Position numbers and translations under genes: made by a program
Source: Breznakibacter sp047600785
GTDB taxonomy: Bacteria; Bacteroidota; Bacteroidia; Bacteroidales; Marinilabiliaceae
Assembly: GCA_047600785.1 (NCBI GenBank)
Contig: JASGKH010000002.1
Span: 496,001-560,000 of the forward strand
DNA length: 64,000 nucleotides
Reading direction: 5' to 3'
Shown here: positions 54,084-63,259 of the stretch, in pieces
Position numbering within the stretch: position 1 is the first letter of the stretch
Layout of the letters: the number at the start of each line of letters is the position of its first letter
The notes under the pieces: generated by a model
Database searches by the model: none
The model's input: the letters and a program-made list of their open reading frames with translations, nothing else
What the model was told of the DNA's origin: nothing

Positions 54084-54091
54084 TAGCCGGG

Positions 54092-54168
54092 CAGAAGGCA
54101 GAAGCCAAGGGGAAATCCAGCCGGATTTTACCATTAATGTGAAGATAATCACTAACTTCTGCCTTCTT
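54092..54168. repeat. Inverted repeat after the aldolase gene, terminator-like
   Basis: CAGAAGGCAGAAG (54092-54104) and CTTCTGCCTTCTT (54156-54168) pair at 12 of 13 positions, then CCTTTTT follows. The 51-base loop makes a simple terminator uncertain; it may be a repetitive element used as one. Confidence 0.5.
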
Positions 54169-54285
54169 CCTTTTTAATTTCTGTCTATATTTAGCACCTT
54201 TCATTGAACAAACAGGTGATTTCTGGCGTCTTTAAACTTAATTTGTAAGTTTATCGGACAACGAAACCATTAAAAATCACATAAA

Positions 54286-55740
54286 ATGAAACAGAAATCG
54301 GATATAGGCCTCATCGGCCTGGCGGTAATGGGTGAAAACCTGGTGCTAAACATGGAGAGCAAAGGATTTCAAGTGTCGGTTTATAACCGGTCGACCGACA
54401 AAGTCGACGCGTTTGTGAACGGGCGTGCCCAAGGAAAAAATATTGTAGGGACACGGTCTATACCGGAGTTTGTGGCTTCGCTCGAGCGTCCCCGCAAGGT
54501 AATGATGATGATCAAGGCGGGTTCGGCCGTGGATCAAACCATCGAGTCGCTTCTGCCTCATTTGGAAGCGGGCGATATTTTGATTGATGGCGGAAACACG
54601 CATTTCCCCGACACCAACCGTCGCATGGCCTATGTCGAAAGCAAAGGATTGCTGTATATCGGCGCCGGTGTGTCGGGCGGCGAGGAGGGTGCATTGCTTG
54701 GTCCCTCCATCATGCCCGGAGGTTCCAGGGCCGCATGGCCTTTTGTAAAAAATATTTTCCAGTCCATAGCCGCAAAGGTCGACGATGGTGCAGCCTGTTG
54801 CGACTGGGTGGGGGATCAGGGTGCCGGCCATTTTGTGAAGATGGTGCACAACGGCATCGAGTACGGCGACATGCAACTGATCACCGAGGCTTACCAGATC
54901 ATGAAAGAGCTTTTGGGGATGAGCGCGGATGAGATGCATGACGTGTTCAAAGAATGGAACAAAGGTGATTTGGACAGCTATCTGATCGAGATCACACGCG
55001 ATATATTGGGCTATAAAGATGAAGATGGCCAGCCGTTGGTGGACAAGATTTTGGACACCGCGGGACAAAAAGGGACCGGCAAATGGACGGCCGTGTCGGC
55101 CCTTGATTTGGGTATTCCCCTTACACTGATCGGTGAAGCTGTGTTCGCACGTTGCATTTCGGCCATGAAAGACGACAGGGTGGCAGCCTCGAAAGTATTA
55201 GGAGGTCCACAGAAATCGTTTACGGGCGATAAACAGGCTTTTATCCGTGACATAAAGGATGCGTTGTACGCAGCCAAAATCATTTCGTACGCACAAGGTT
55301 ACGAACTGATGCGTGCGGCCGCCAACGAGTACCATTGGGTGCTCAACAACGGGGGCATTGCGTTGATGTGGCGCGGCGGCTGCATTATCCGATCGGCCTT
55401 TTTGGGCAAAATCAAAGAGGCGTTCGATAAAAACCCGCAATTGACCAATCTGTTGCTCGATCCATATTTTAAAGAAAAAGTATTGGCCGCCCAGGAAGGT
55501 TGGCGCAGGGTGGTGGCAGCAGCCATCGTCAACGGCATTCCGGCTCCGGCCATGACCGCGGCACTCAATTATTTTGACGGTTACCGGAGCGAACGTTTAC
55601 CCGCTAACTTGCTGCAAGCGCAACGTGACTACTTTGGGGCCCATACCTATGAACGCATTGACAGGCCAAGGGGTGAATTCTTTCACACCAATTGGACCGG
55701 TCGGGGAGGAACCACGGCATCGACCACTTATAATGTTTAA
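54286..55740 (+). CDS. gnd: 6-phosphogluconate dehydrogenase (decarboxylating)
   Basis: 484 residues. The NADP Rossmann start is IGLIGLAVMGENLVLNME. GVSGGEEGALLGPSIMPGG and GAGHFVKMVHNGIEYGDMQ hold the substrate-binding and catalytic Lys/Glu. The C-terminal helical part ends with QAQRDYFGAHTYERID, and its tail (FFHTNWTGRGG) is family-like. It oxidises 6-phosphogluconate to ribulose-5-phosphate, CO2 and NADPH. It is unusual between KDPG aldolase and a hexuronate permease, where uxaA/uxaB would be expected. The permease gene follows 17 bases later. Confidence 0.94.
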   Translation: MKQKSDIGLIGLAVMGENLVLNMESKGFQVSVYNRSTDKVDAFVNGRAQGKNIVGTRSIPEFVASLERPRKVMMMIKAGSAVDQTIESLLPHLEAGDILIDGGNTHFPDTNRRMAYVESKGLLYIGAGVSGGEEGALLGPSIMPGGSRAAWPFVKNIFQSIAAKVDDGAACCDWVGDQGAGHFVKMVHNGIEYGDMQLITEAYQIMKELLGMSADEMHDVFKEWNKGDLDSYLIEITRDILGYKDEDGQPLVDKILDTAGQKGTGKWTAVSALDLGIPLTLIGEAVFARCISAMKDDRVAASKVLGGPQKSFTGDKQAFIRDIKDALYAAKIISYAQGYELMRAAANEYHWVLNNGGIALMWRGGCIIRSAFLGKIKEAFDKNPQLTNLLLDPYFKEKVLAAQEGWRRVVAAAIVNGIPAPAMTAALNYFDGYRSERLPANLLQAQRDYFGAHTYERIDRPRGEFFHTNWTGRGGTTASTTYNV

Positions 55741-55757
55741 TATTAATCGTTTAAATC

Positions 55758-57305
55758 ATGTCACAAACTACCAATGGCAAAATGACAAACTATCGATGGT
55801 CAATCGTAGCTTTGTTGTTTGTTGCAACGACTATCAACTATTTGGACCGACAGGTTTTATCGTTGACCTGGAAGGATTTTATTGCACCGGAATTCCACTG
55901 GACCGATAATGATTATGGCAACATTACGTCGCTTTTCTCAATTTTTTATGCGGTAAGCATGCTGTTTGCCGGGAAATTTATCGACTGGATGGATACCAAA
56001 AAAGGTTTCCTTTGGGCAATTGGAGTTTGGTCGGTTGGTGCCGTTATCCATGCGTATTGTGGCATTGCCACATCTGGTATCGTGGCAGATAAATGGTTTG
56101 TGGGCTTCGAAGGGGCCAGGGAAGCCATAGCTACCATCAACGATATTGGATTGGTACTTAACGTGAGTGTGGCTTTGTTCATTTTTGCCCGTTTGGTGCT
56201 GGCTGTGGGCGAGGCGGGTAACTTTCCCGCTGCGATCAAGACCACTGCCGAATATTTTCCAAAAAAAGACCGGGCGCTGGCAACCAGCGTGTTCAACGCA
56301 GGTGCCACAGTAGGGGCATTGGCGGCCCCGATAACCATTCCTGTCATTGCCGCACATTGGGGATGGGAAATGTCGTTCATTATCATTGGTGCGTTGGGTT
56401 TTGTATGGATGGGCTTTTGGCAATTCATGTACAAAAAGCCTGATGTGCATCCCAAGGTAAACAAAGAGGAGTACGCTTATATCCAGCAAGATATAGCGAC
56501 CGGAAATCCTGTGGACAAGACGGCGGCCGGTAAAAAAATGACGTTCCTGCAAAGTTTTAAATATAAGCAAACCTGGGCCTTTGCGTTTGGTAAATTTATG
56601 ACCGACGGCGTATGGTGGTTCTTTTTGTTCTGGACCCCGGCCTATTTGAGTTCGGTTTACGGCTTGAAATCCGATAATTCGTTGGCCCAATTAATGATAT
56701 TCGTATTGTATGCCATTACCTTGTTGTCGATTGTTGGCGGATGGTTACCTTCGTATTTTGTCGATAAGAAGGGCATGGATCCTTATGCAGGCCGCATGAA
56801 GTCGATGTTGATTTTTGCGTTCTTTCCATTGCTGGCTTTGCTGGCCCAGCCGTTGGGCGCTTATTCGCCTTGGTTTCCCGTGATTATCATCGGTATCGCA
56901 GGGGCTGCCCATCAATCATGGTCTGCGAACATTTTTTCGACCATTGGTGACATGTTCCCAAAATCGGCCATTGCGACCATTACCGGTATTGGCGGTATGG
57001 CAGGCGGTATCGGATCGTACTTCATCAATAAAGGCTCGGGCGTATTGTTTGATTTTTCGCGTAAAAGCTGGACTACTGTTGATGGCCAATCTCTTGCCCA
57101 AATCAAGCCTGAGTGGGTGGCATCGGATTTTAAACTGAACGATGCCATGTTGAAGGAATTGATTGACAGCGGTGCGCAGGTTGTGAACGGGGTCAACACC
57201 GGTTACATGATCATCTTTTCGGTTTGTGCGGTCGTGTACCTTATCGGATGGTTTGTCATGAAGTCGTTGGTACCTTCTTATAAGCCGATCACCGATTTCG
57301 AATAA
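55758..57305 (+). CDS. MFS hexuronate permease (ExuT-like, anion:cation symporter family)
   Basis: 515 residues with 12 predicted transmembrane helices. The signature block is NYLDRQVLSLTWKDF after the first helix, and the loop GMDPYAGRMKSM lies further on. The GFLWAIGVWSVGAVIHAYCG and RLVLAVGEAGNFPAAIK blocks are typical of the ACS family that includes the hexuronate transporter ExuT. It would import galacturonate by proton symport across the inner membrane. A strong terminator follows (57322-57361). Confidence 0.88.
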   Translation: MSQTTNGKMTNYRWSIVALLFVATTINYLDRQVLSLTWKDFIAPEFHWTDNDYGNITSLFSIFYAVSMLFAGKFIDWMDTKKGFLWAIGVWSVGAVIHAYCGIATSGIVADKWFVGFEGAREAIATINDIGLVLNVSVALFIFARLVLAVGEAGNFPAAIKTTAEYFPKKDRALATSVFNAGATVGALAAPITIPVIAAHWGWEMSFIIIGALGFVWMGFWQFMYKKPDVHPKVNKEEYAYIQQDIATGNPVDKTAAGKKMTFLQSFKYKQTWAFAFGKFMTDGVWWFFLFWTPAYLSSVYGLKSDNSLAQLMIFVLYAITLLSIVGGWLPSYFVDKKGMDPYAGRMKSMLIFAFFPLLALLAQPLGAYSPWFPVIIIGIAGAAHQSWSANIFSTIGDMFPKSAIATITGIGGMAGGIGSYFINKGSGVLFDFSRKSWTTVDGQSLAQIKPEWVASDFKLNDAMLKELIDSGAQVVNGVNTGYMIIFSVCAVVYLIGWFVMKSLVPSYKPITDFE

Positions 57306-57321
57306 CGGAATAAGTTAACTG

Positions 57322-57361
57322 CCGGCCGCTACTTGATCGATTTGGGTAGCGGCCGGTTTTT
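57322..57361 (+). terminator. Terminator after the permease
   Basis: CCGGCCGCTAC (57322-57332) and GTAGCGGCCGG (57346-57356) pair perfectly over 11 bases, followed by TTTTT (57357-57361). Confidence 0.92.
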
Positions 57362-57439
57362 ATCCGGGTTCCTTATAATTGCCTTTTCATGAGAGCAGTG
57401 CTTCGAAAAGGGTTTTCCAATTGATGAAATTTTACAGAC

Positions 57440-58501
57440 GTGACTCCCGTTCCCGCTACTCCTCGAATCAAGGACATCGCAAAACTGGCTGGCGTGTCCA
57501 TCGGCACTGTCGATAGGGTATTGCACAATCGTGGGGAAGTGGCCGCGCCCACGCGCGAAAAAATCCTGAAAATAGCCAACGATTTGTCTTATTCGCCCAA
57601 CCTGATGGCACGGGCATTAAAATCGAATGCCAAATCCCGGATCGTGGTCCTTTTTCCCGAATCGTCCGAGCCCGACTCTTTTTGGTACAAACACCATGTC
57701 GGGTTGGATAGGCTGATGCATGAACTGAGCTCGTTGCCCGTGGTGGTGCATAAAGTGGAATTCAACATGCTCAGCGAAAGCAACTTCTCTGAGAAGATGG
57801 ACGAAGTGTTGTCGCTTTCTCCCGACGGGGTGCTGATTGCCCCTGTATTTCGACACGAGACTCGGCTGTTTTGTCAAAAGCTTTCGGAAGTGTCTATCCC
57901 GTACGTGTTTATCGATAGTTATATTTCCGAAGAGAATTTTCTGGCATTTATCGGTGAAGATGCATACCAAAGCGGGCGCGTGGCTGCCCAGCTTATTGAT
58001 TACGGAACACCGTCGGACAAAGATATTTTGATCGTGAACCTGGTGCGTGACTTTGAGAACGCATTGCATCTGAACAGCCGCATGCAGGGTTTTTTGAGCT
58101 ATTTTATGGATGCGGGTAAAAATAACGGATTGAAAATCAGTCTGGAGATCCAACGGCACGAAGACGATGAGGTGGCCGAACGTTTGGGGCAGGTTTTGCG
58201 GAATAATCCCAACATCGGGGCCGTGTTCGTGACCAGTTCAAAAGCTTACAAAGTGGCCAGATACTTTGAAGAAAAAGGTATTCGGGGAATCAATCTGATC
58301 GGTTATGATTTGCTTGACCGCAACGTAAAATACCTTCGTACAGGTTACATCCGTTTCCTCCTTAGCCAGCGTCCCGTAGAGCAAATAAAAAAAGGGGTCG
58401 AAAAACTTTATGAATTTCTGGCATTCAACCGGGTTCCCGTTAGTCTGGAATATCTGCCCATTGACGTGGTGACGCCCGAAAACGTGAATTTTTTCATCTG
58501 A
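57440..58501 (+). CDS. LacI-family transcriptional regulator
   Basis: 353 residues, GTG start. The N-terminal LacI HTH and hinge are clear (IKDIAKLAGVSIGTVDRVLHNRGEVA, then SYSPNLMARALKSN). A periplasmic-binding-type effector domain follows (SRIVVLFPESSEPD…GVLIAPVF…YVFIDSY…NLIGYD). It stands after the permease terminator as its own unit. Its likely effector is a uronate or KDG. Candidate operators with core CAAACGATTG occur before susC/HTCS and before uxaC. Confidence 0.92.
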   Translation: MTPVPATPRIKDIAKLAGVSIGTVDRVLHNRGEVAAPTREKILKIANDLSYSPNLMARALKSNAKSRIVVLFPESSEPDSFWYKHHVGLDRLMHELSSLPVVVHKVEFNMLSESNFSEKMDEVLSLSPDGVLIAPVFRHETRLFCQKLSEVSIPYVFIDSYISEENFLAFIGEDAYQSGRVAAQLIDYGTPSDKDILIVNLVRDFENALHLNSRMQGFLSYFMDAGKNNGLKISLEIQRHEDDEVAERLGQVLRNNPNIGAVFVTSSKAYKVARYFEEKGIRGINLIGYDLLDRNVKYLRTGYIRFLLSQRPVEQIKKGVEKLYEFLAFNRVPVSLEYLPIDVVTPENVNFFI

Positions 58502-58615
58502 GCTTACTAAGAGTTTGTGTGGGCCCTTTCGGTAATTTACACAAGCATGGCCGAGGATGTTGTTCATGCGTAGTCGGAAACTTATTTCTTTTACAACCTT
58601 GGTTCCAATGTAATT

Positions 58616-58654
58616 AAAAAAGAAAGGCCACTTTTAATGTGGCCTTTCTTTTTT
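58616..58654. terminator. Bidirectional terminator between lacI-type and T9SS gene
   Basis: AAAAAAGAAAGGCCAC (58616-58631) and GTGGCCTTTCTTTTTT (58639-58654) pair perfectly over 16 bases with a 7-base loop. It serves the convergent genes on both sides. Confidence 0.93.
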
Positions 58655-58673
58655 ATTGTCCAGTAATCATGGA

Positions 58674-59477
58674 CTAACGTTTTTGCTTCAGTATTTTGGT
58701 CGTTACCGTTTGACCGTTGTCATATGTTGTTTTCTGGAGATAAATGCCTGCATTAAGGTCTTTGTAGTTGGCGCCAACTTTTGCTCCGGTAAGGTTGAGG
58801 TACTCGGTGGATATCGCTTTTCCCAATTGGATGTTTTTAACGGCAGTTGTTCCACCCGATTCATTGGTTTCGAGCTTGGCTTTCCAAGTAAAAAAGGTAA
58901 CACCACCTACGGTGCCATCTAGTTTTATGCGGCAGAATCCAATGGTTTTAAGGCCATTAAGGGTTGTGGGAAGATCAAAAGTCACATCATGGTACTTTTG
59001 TATTGCTAATTGGCTTATGTCGATAATACCCAAAGCAACTTTATCGGTCATGTCATAAACTCCAATACCTTCAGCTGTGCCGTTAAAGCTTATAGTCAAT
59101 GTGACCTTACCTCCATTAACAAATGGATTTGTTGGGGTAAATTGGTAAAAGTGGTTCGTAGGAACATTATCTGTTAGTGTTGTATTTGAGCCAACCCGCA
59201 TATATCTGATCGTTGCATCTGTAGTGGGATCTAAAGTAACGCCAATGGTTTCTCCTTCGGGTATGATGGTTGGTTTGTTGGTATCGTTGTATTTAGCGCC
59301 TTTAAAATTGAATACACCTCCAGTGACATTATAGTTGTCTGTTAATACTCCTGCGGCTGCAACAGCGAAGGCTGGGTTAACGTCTGTCCAATCTGTATTT
59401 ATTAACTCAACCGATTGAGCTTTTACCATTGCTGTTGTTGCAATGAAAGCTGCGACTAAAGTGTAAAGTTTTCTCAT
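58674..59477 (-). CDS. Secreted protein with T9SS-like C-terminal tail, unknown function
   Basis: 267 residues with a signal peptide (…MVKAQ). The middle ~180 residues form a beta-rich domain with the pattern of a carbohydrate-binding jelly roll (GGKVTLTISFNGTAEGIGVYDMTDKV, YHDVTFDLPTTLNGLKTIGFCRIKLDG). The last 55 residues (AISTEYLNLTGAKVG…LNAGIYLQKTTYDNGQTVTTKILK) match the type IX secretion C-terminal domain. No catalytic motif was recognised, so it may bind pectin or a related glycan. It is convergent with the LacI-type gene and shares the bidirectional terminator. Confidence 0.75.
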   Translation of the reverse strand: MRKLYTLVAAFIATTAMVKAQSVELINTDWTDVNPAFAVAAAGVLTDNYNVTGGVFNFKGAKYNDTNKPTIIPEGETIGVTLDPTTDATIRYMRVGSNTTLTDNVPTNHFYQFTPTNPFVNGGKVTLTISFNGTAEGIGVYDMTDKVALGIIDISQLAIQKYHDVTFDLPTTLNGLKTIGFCRIKLDGTVGGVTFFTWKAKLETNESGGTTAVKNIQLGKAISTEYLNLTGAKVGANYKDLNAGIYLQKTTYDNGQTVTTKILKQKR

Positions 59478-59809
59478 AACTGATTTTTTTAATGAATAAA
59501 TGTTAATCCAAATTTACAATCCGGGCGGCTGTGGTATGGGTGCGGAATTATCGGAAAATGATCGACTAATTGCCCGATTCATATTGCTCCATAATCGATT
59601 CTGGACGTGGAGAGGGCACGTAATTGGTTAAAGGACAAGATGTGTTTGCATGGTTTTGTGTGTGAATAAATGTGAATAGAAACCAATTTTTCCTTACATG
59701 AGACCAATCTTTCCCCTGTATTAATGCAATGACGTTATAATTTAGCAATGCAATTATTCATCAGGCAATAATTGCATTGATCGTTGGAGCTAAGTAATAA
59801 AGATCGCGT
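59478..59809. other. Divergent promoter region (T9SS gene / PL1)
   Basis: About 330 bases between two divergent genes. The right half is AT-rich with AATTGCATT-type repeats (GCAATGCAATTATTCATC at ~59747 and ATAATTGCATTGATCG at ~59767). TATAATTTAG (~59735) might be the PL1 promoter element, but its spacing partner is unclear. Nothing coding was found. Confidence 0.4.
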
Positions 59810-61486
59810 ATGAGAAAAGATTACATTTTAGGGTGTTTGTTGCATATGATGGCTATTGCTTGTTTATGGGCGCAGCAACCTGCATTTCCCGGAGCCGAAG
59901 GGGGAGGGATGTACACCACCGGAGGCCGTGGAGGAAATGTCTATTTTGTGACCTCACTGGCCGATACCAATACAGGTAACTCCACCACGCGTGAAGGGAC
60001 GTTACGTTGGTGTTTGGCGCAGGCCGGACCCAGGACTGTTGTGTTCAGGGTGGCCGGTATTATCAGGCTGACAGCCCAGTTGAACATTCCGTCAAATACG
60101 ACCATTGCCGGACAAACCGCTCCGGGGGATGGCATTTGCATTGCCGACCACACGACCGTGCTCAACGGCGACAATATTATTGTGCGTTACATACGGTTCC
60201 GGATGGGTGATGTGACCAATATTGAAAACGACGCATTCTGGGGGAGGAACAGACAGAATATAATCATTGACCGTTGTTCCATGAGCTGGAGTACCGATGA
60301 GTGTTCGTCGTTTTATGACAATACCAACTTTACGCTTCAGTGGTGCATCTTGTCGGAAAGTTTAAGGGTTTCTGTACACAACAAGGGGTCTCACGGATAT
60401 GGTGGAATTTGGGGCGGAAAAACCGCCAGTTTCCACCACAATTTGCTGGCCCACCACGATAGCCGTAACCCAAGAATGTGCGGATCGAGGTATTCCAATT
60501 CGCCCGATTTGGAACTGGTTGATTTCCGTAACAACGTCATCTACAACTGGGGCAGCAACAGCGGGTATGCAGGAGAAGGGGGGAGTTACAATTTTGTAAA
60601 CAATTATTACAAGCCAAGTACTTATTCGGGCAATTCCGCCCGCATATTCCAACCCAATGCCGATAACGGCGGCAACAACCAGCCCGAGGGGGTGTGGGGG
60701 ACCTTTTATGTAAGCGGGAATTACATGTATGGCAGTATCACGGTGACCAACGATAACTGGCAAGGAATCCATCCAAACCCATCGACAAAATCAAAAGATG
60801 AATTAAAGTCGACGGTTGAGTTCTCTGTGCCGTTCGTGACTACCCACACCGCAGAGGAGGCCTATAACCTTGTACTGGCTGGTGCTGGTGCCAGCTATAA
60901 ACGCGATGGTACCGATGCCCGTGTGGTGAACGAAGTGGCAAACCGTTTGGCCCCGGTACGGGCATCAAATGGAACTACAAAAGGCGGATTGATAGACACT
61001 CAGGCTGACGTGGGCGGCTGGGACGCGTACTCCTATGACGTGAGCGAGTTGGCTACGGACACTGATCGTGACGGAATGCCCGACGCATGGGAAACGGCCA
61101 AAGGGCTGGATCCTAACAATGCCGCAGATAGAAATACAGTTGCGCCATCGGGCTACACCTATTTGGAAGAGTATATCAACGGTGTTTTGGATGGAGCGAC
61201 AACGTCGACCGGAAATGCCACGACAAGCAAACATTCGTTGTCCGTTTCCCCAAATCCGGTTAACGGATTGGCGAAGGTAACATTTACGTTAACCCAACCA
61301 TCGGAAATTACAGTGGCATTAAATGATATTACGGGCAGGCAAGTGGCAGTATTGTTTAATGGCGTTCAGCAGGGCGGTAGCGTTCAGCTTGATTTGGATG
61401 CCGGTGCCATGAAACCCGGTATTTACATTTTAAGTGTGGTGGACGGGACAAACAGCAAAAGTTACCAAAAGGTTGTGGTGAAATGA
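59810..61486 (+). CDS. PL1-family pectate lyase with T9SS tail
   Basis: 558 residues with a signal peptide (…ACLWAQ). The parallel beta-helix lyase covers ~25-400: FPGAEGGGMYTTGGRGG start, IAGQTAPGDGICI, RYIRFRMGDV, CSMSWSTDECSSFYD and RNPRMCGSRYSNSP. A calcium-type repeat DTDRDGMPDAWETAKGLDP follows, then a C-terminal T9SS tail (SVSPNPVNGLAKVTF…GIYILSVVDG). It cleaves polygalacturonate by beta-elimination at the cell surface. It stands alone, 112 bases before the GH140 gene. Confidence 0.9.
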   Translation: MRKDYILGCLLHMMAIACLWAQQPAFPGAEGGGMYTTGGRGGNVYFVTSLADTNTGNSTTREGTLRWCLAQAGPRTVVFRVAGIIRLTAQLNIPSNTTIAGQTAPGDGICIADHTTVLNGDNIIVRYIRFRMGDVTNIENDAFWGRNRQNIIIDRCSMSWSTDECSSFYDNTNFTLQWCILSESLRVSVHNKGSHGYGGIWGGKTASFHHNLLAHHDSRNPRMCGSRYSNSPDLELVDFRNNVIYNWGSNSGYAGEGGSYNFVNNYYKPSTYSGNSARIFQPNADNGGNNQPEGVWGTFYVSGNYMYGSITVTNDNWQGIHPNPSTKSKDELKSTVEFSVPFVTTHTAEEAYNLVLAGAGASYKRDGTDARVVNEVANRLAPVRASNGTTKGGLIDTQADVGGWDAYSYDVSELATDTDRDGMPDAWETAKGLDPNNAADRNTVAPSGYTYLEEYINGVLDGATTSTGNATTSKHSLSVSPNPVNGLAKVTFTLTQPSEITVALNDITGRQVAVLFNGVQQGGSVQLDLDAGAMKPGIYILSVVDGTNSKSYQKVVVK

Positions 61487-61597
61487 TTTTGGGCTACCAA
61501 TGTGTCCCGGAAAACAAAAAGCTTTCTTTTGTACGGAAAGAATACCTGTCTTTAAGGGAAGGAGGTCTTTAACCCAACTAAAAGGATTAAAAAAGCA

Positions 61598-62992
61598 ATG
61601 CACGCAAAACACGCCATCGTCCTGTTGGTTTTAATGGCCATGGCCTGTACCCCTAAACTGAGACAAACCGGGTCCATGTCTTTGAAAATTTCGGAAAACC
61701 ACCGATATTTTGCCGACGCAAGCGGTAAACCCGTGTTTTGGCTCGGCGATACCGGATGGTTGCTGTTTTCCAGGCTAACGCGCGAAGAAACGCTTCGTTA
61801 TTTGGATGCACGTGCCGAACAAGGATTCAACGTGATCCAGGCAATGGCGCTGCATACACTGGACGCTTGCAATGTTTACGGCGATTCGGCCCTGGTTGGC
61901 CGCAGCGTGTCCCATCCGCTGGTAACCAGGGGCAGCGACCCAACCGATCCGTTGCAATACGATTATTGGGATCATGTGGATTTCGTGGTCGACGAGGCTA
62001 TGAAACGTCATATACACATCGCATTGGTCCCCGTATGGGGGAGCAATGTCAAAAGCGGGCGTGTGTCGCGGGACGAAATGACCGCGTATGGTCAATTTAT
62101 CGCTGAGCGTTACAGGGACAAGGCGAACATTATATGGTTGAACGGAGGAGATGTGAGAGGCTCCGATTCCATTGCCATATGGAACATCTTGGGCGGACAG
62201 CTCCGTAAATTTGCCCCCGGCCATTTGATTACTTACCATCCGCGTGGCCGTAATTCTTCGTCGCGCTGGTTCCAGCATGAGAAATGGTTGGATTTCCACA
62301 TGGCCCAGTCCGGCCACCGCACTTATGAACAAGATAACGATTCCGGCGGAATGATGTTTGGCGAGGACAACTGGCGGTTCATCCAAATGGATTTGGCAAT
62401 GGAACCGTTAAGGCCCGTGCTGGACGGGGAACCGTCGTACGAAGAGATACCCCGCGGATTGCACGATACATTGCAGCCGCGCTGGACCGACAACGATTTA
62501 CGTCGCTATGCTTACTGGTCAGTGTTTGCCGGAGCAGCGGGGTTTACTTATGGGCATAATTCCATTATACAGTTCTATTGCGTGGGCGATAAAACGAGCG
62601 CATACGGTGCCAAATCGTCCTGGACTGATGCTTTGGCCGCTCCCGGGGCGTTACAAATGAAATATTTGAAAGCGCTGGTATTGTCGCGATCTTATTTTGA
62701 CCGGGTGCCTGATCAATCATTGGTGGTCGGGGCCTCGCAAGGTGATCGGTACGATTACGTGGTGGCCACACGTGGGCATAATTATGCCATGTTTTATACT
62801 TACACGGGTAAAGATATCCATGTCGATCTGCCTAAGCTGGGGTTCAAGCGTGTGGTGGTTTCGTGGTTCGACCCCCGGACTGGTCAAACCGAAAAAGTGG
62901 GCGGATTCCCCGGCGACAGGACCATTGAATTTAGTACCCCGGGGGAGCCCAGGCCCGGAAACGATTGGGTATTGATCGTGGACAAAAAATAG
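61598..62992 (+). CDS. GH140-type apiosidase (DUF4038 family)
   Basis: 464 residues. The lipobox MAMACTP gives a lipoprotein. The body matches the DUF4038/GH140 barrel: GDTGWLLFSRLTREETLRYLDARAEQGFNVIQ, NIIWLNGGDVRGSDS (acid/base Asp), PVLDGEPSYEEIPRG (nucleophile Glu), YAYWSVFAGAAGFTYGHNSI. Characterised members remove apiose-linked side chains of rhamnogalacturonan II. This suggests the locus also handles RG-II ends. C-terminal ~90 residues form a beta-sandwich. Confidence 0.85.
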   Translation: MHAKHAIVLLVLMAMACTPKLRQTGSMSLKISENHRYFADASGKPVFWLGDTGWLLFSRLTREETLRYLDARAEQGFNVIQAMALHTLDACNVYGDSALVGRSVSHPLVTRGSDPTDPLQYDYWDHVDFVVDEAMKRHIHIALVPVWGSNVKSGRVSRDEMTAYGQFIAERYRDKANIIWLNGGDVRGSDSIAIWNILGGQLRKFAPGHLITYHPRGRNSSSRWFQHEKWLDFHMAQSGHRTYEQDNDSGGMMFGEDNWRFIQMDLAMEPLRPVLDGEPSYEEIPRGLHDTLQPRWTDNDLRRYAYWSVFAGAAGFTYGHNSIIQFYCVGDKTSAYGAKSSWTDALAAPGALQMKYLKALVLSRSYFDRVPDQSLVVGASQGDRYDYVVATRGHNYAMFYTYTGKDIHVDLPKLGFKRVVVSWFDPRTGQTEKVGGFPGDRTIEFSTPGEPRPGNDWVLIVDKK

Positions 62993-63259
62993 AACGGCTG
63001 TTTTTTTGTGGCTGATATAACACACGGAGGAGGCGTATAGGCAAACGATTAATCCGATCATCCAGGTACCACCAATCTTTTAGGATTTGTTCTTTTGCTC
63101 GTTTTGGACTACTTTTAAACAAATTCATAAAAACAAGACGGAGCCCAATCGCTTCTCAAACTCCGCCGTTTCAGCCATTGCACATCGATTCGGTTTCAGA
63201 ATGGTCCTTTCGCGGATCTGACAAGTTTGAGGCGTAACGGCTTCAAACCTAATTGCATT

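Noticed and set aside
54346..55068. A 240-codon minus-strand frame inside gnd
   Set aside because: Shadow of a fully motif-supported 6-phosphogluconate dehydrogenase; no family-like content.
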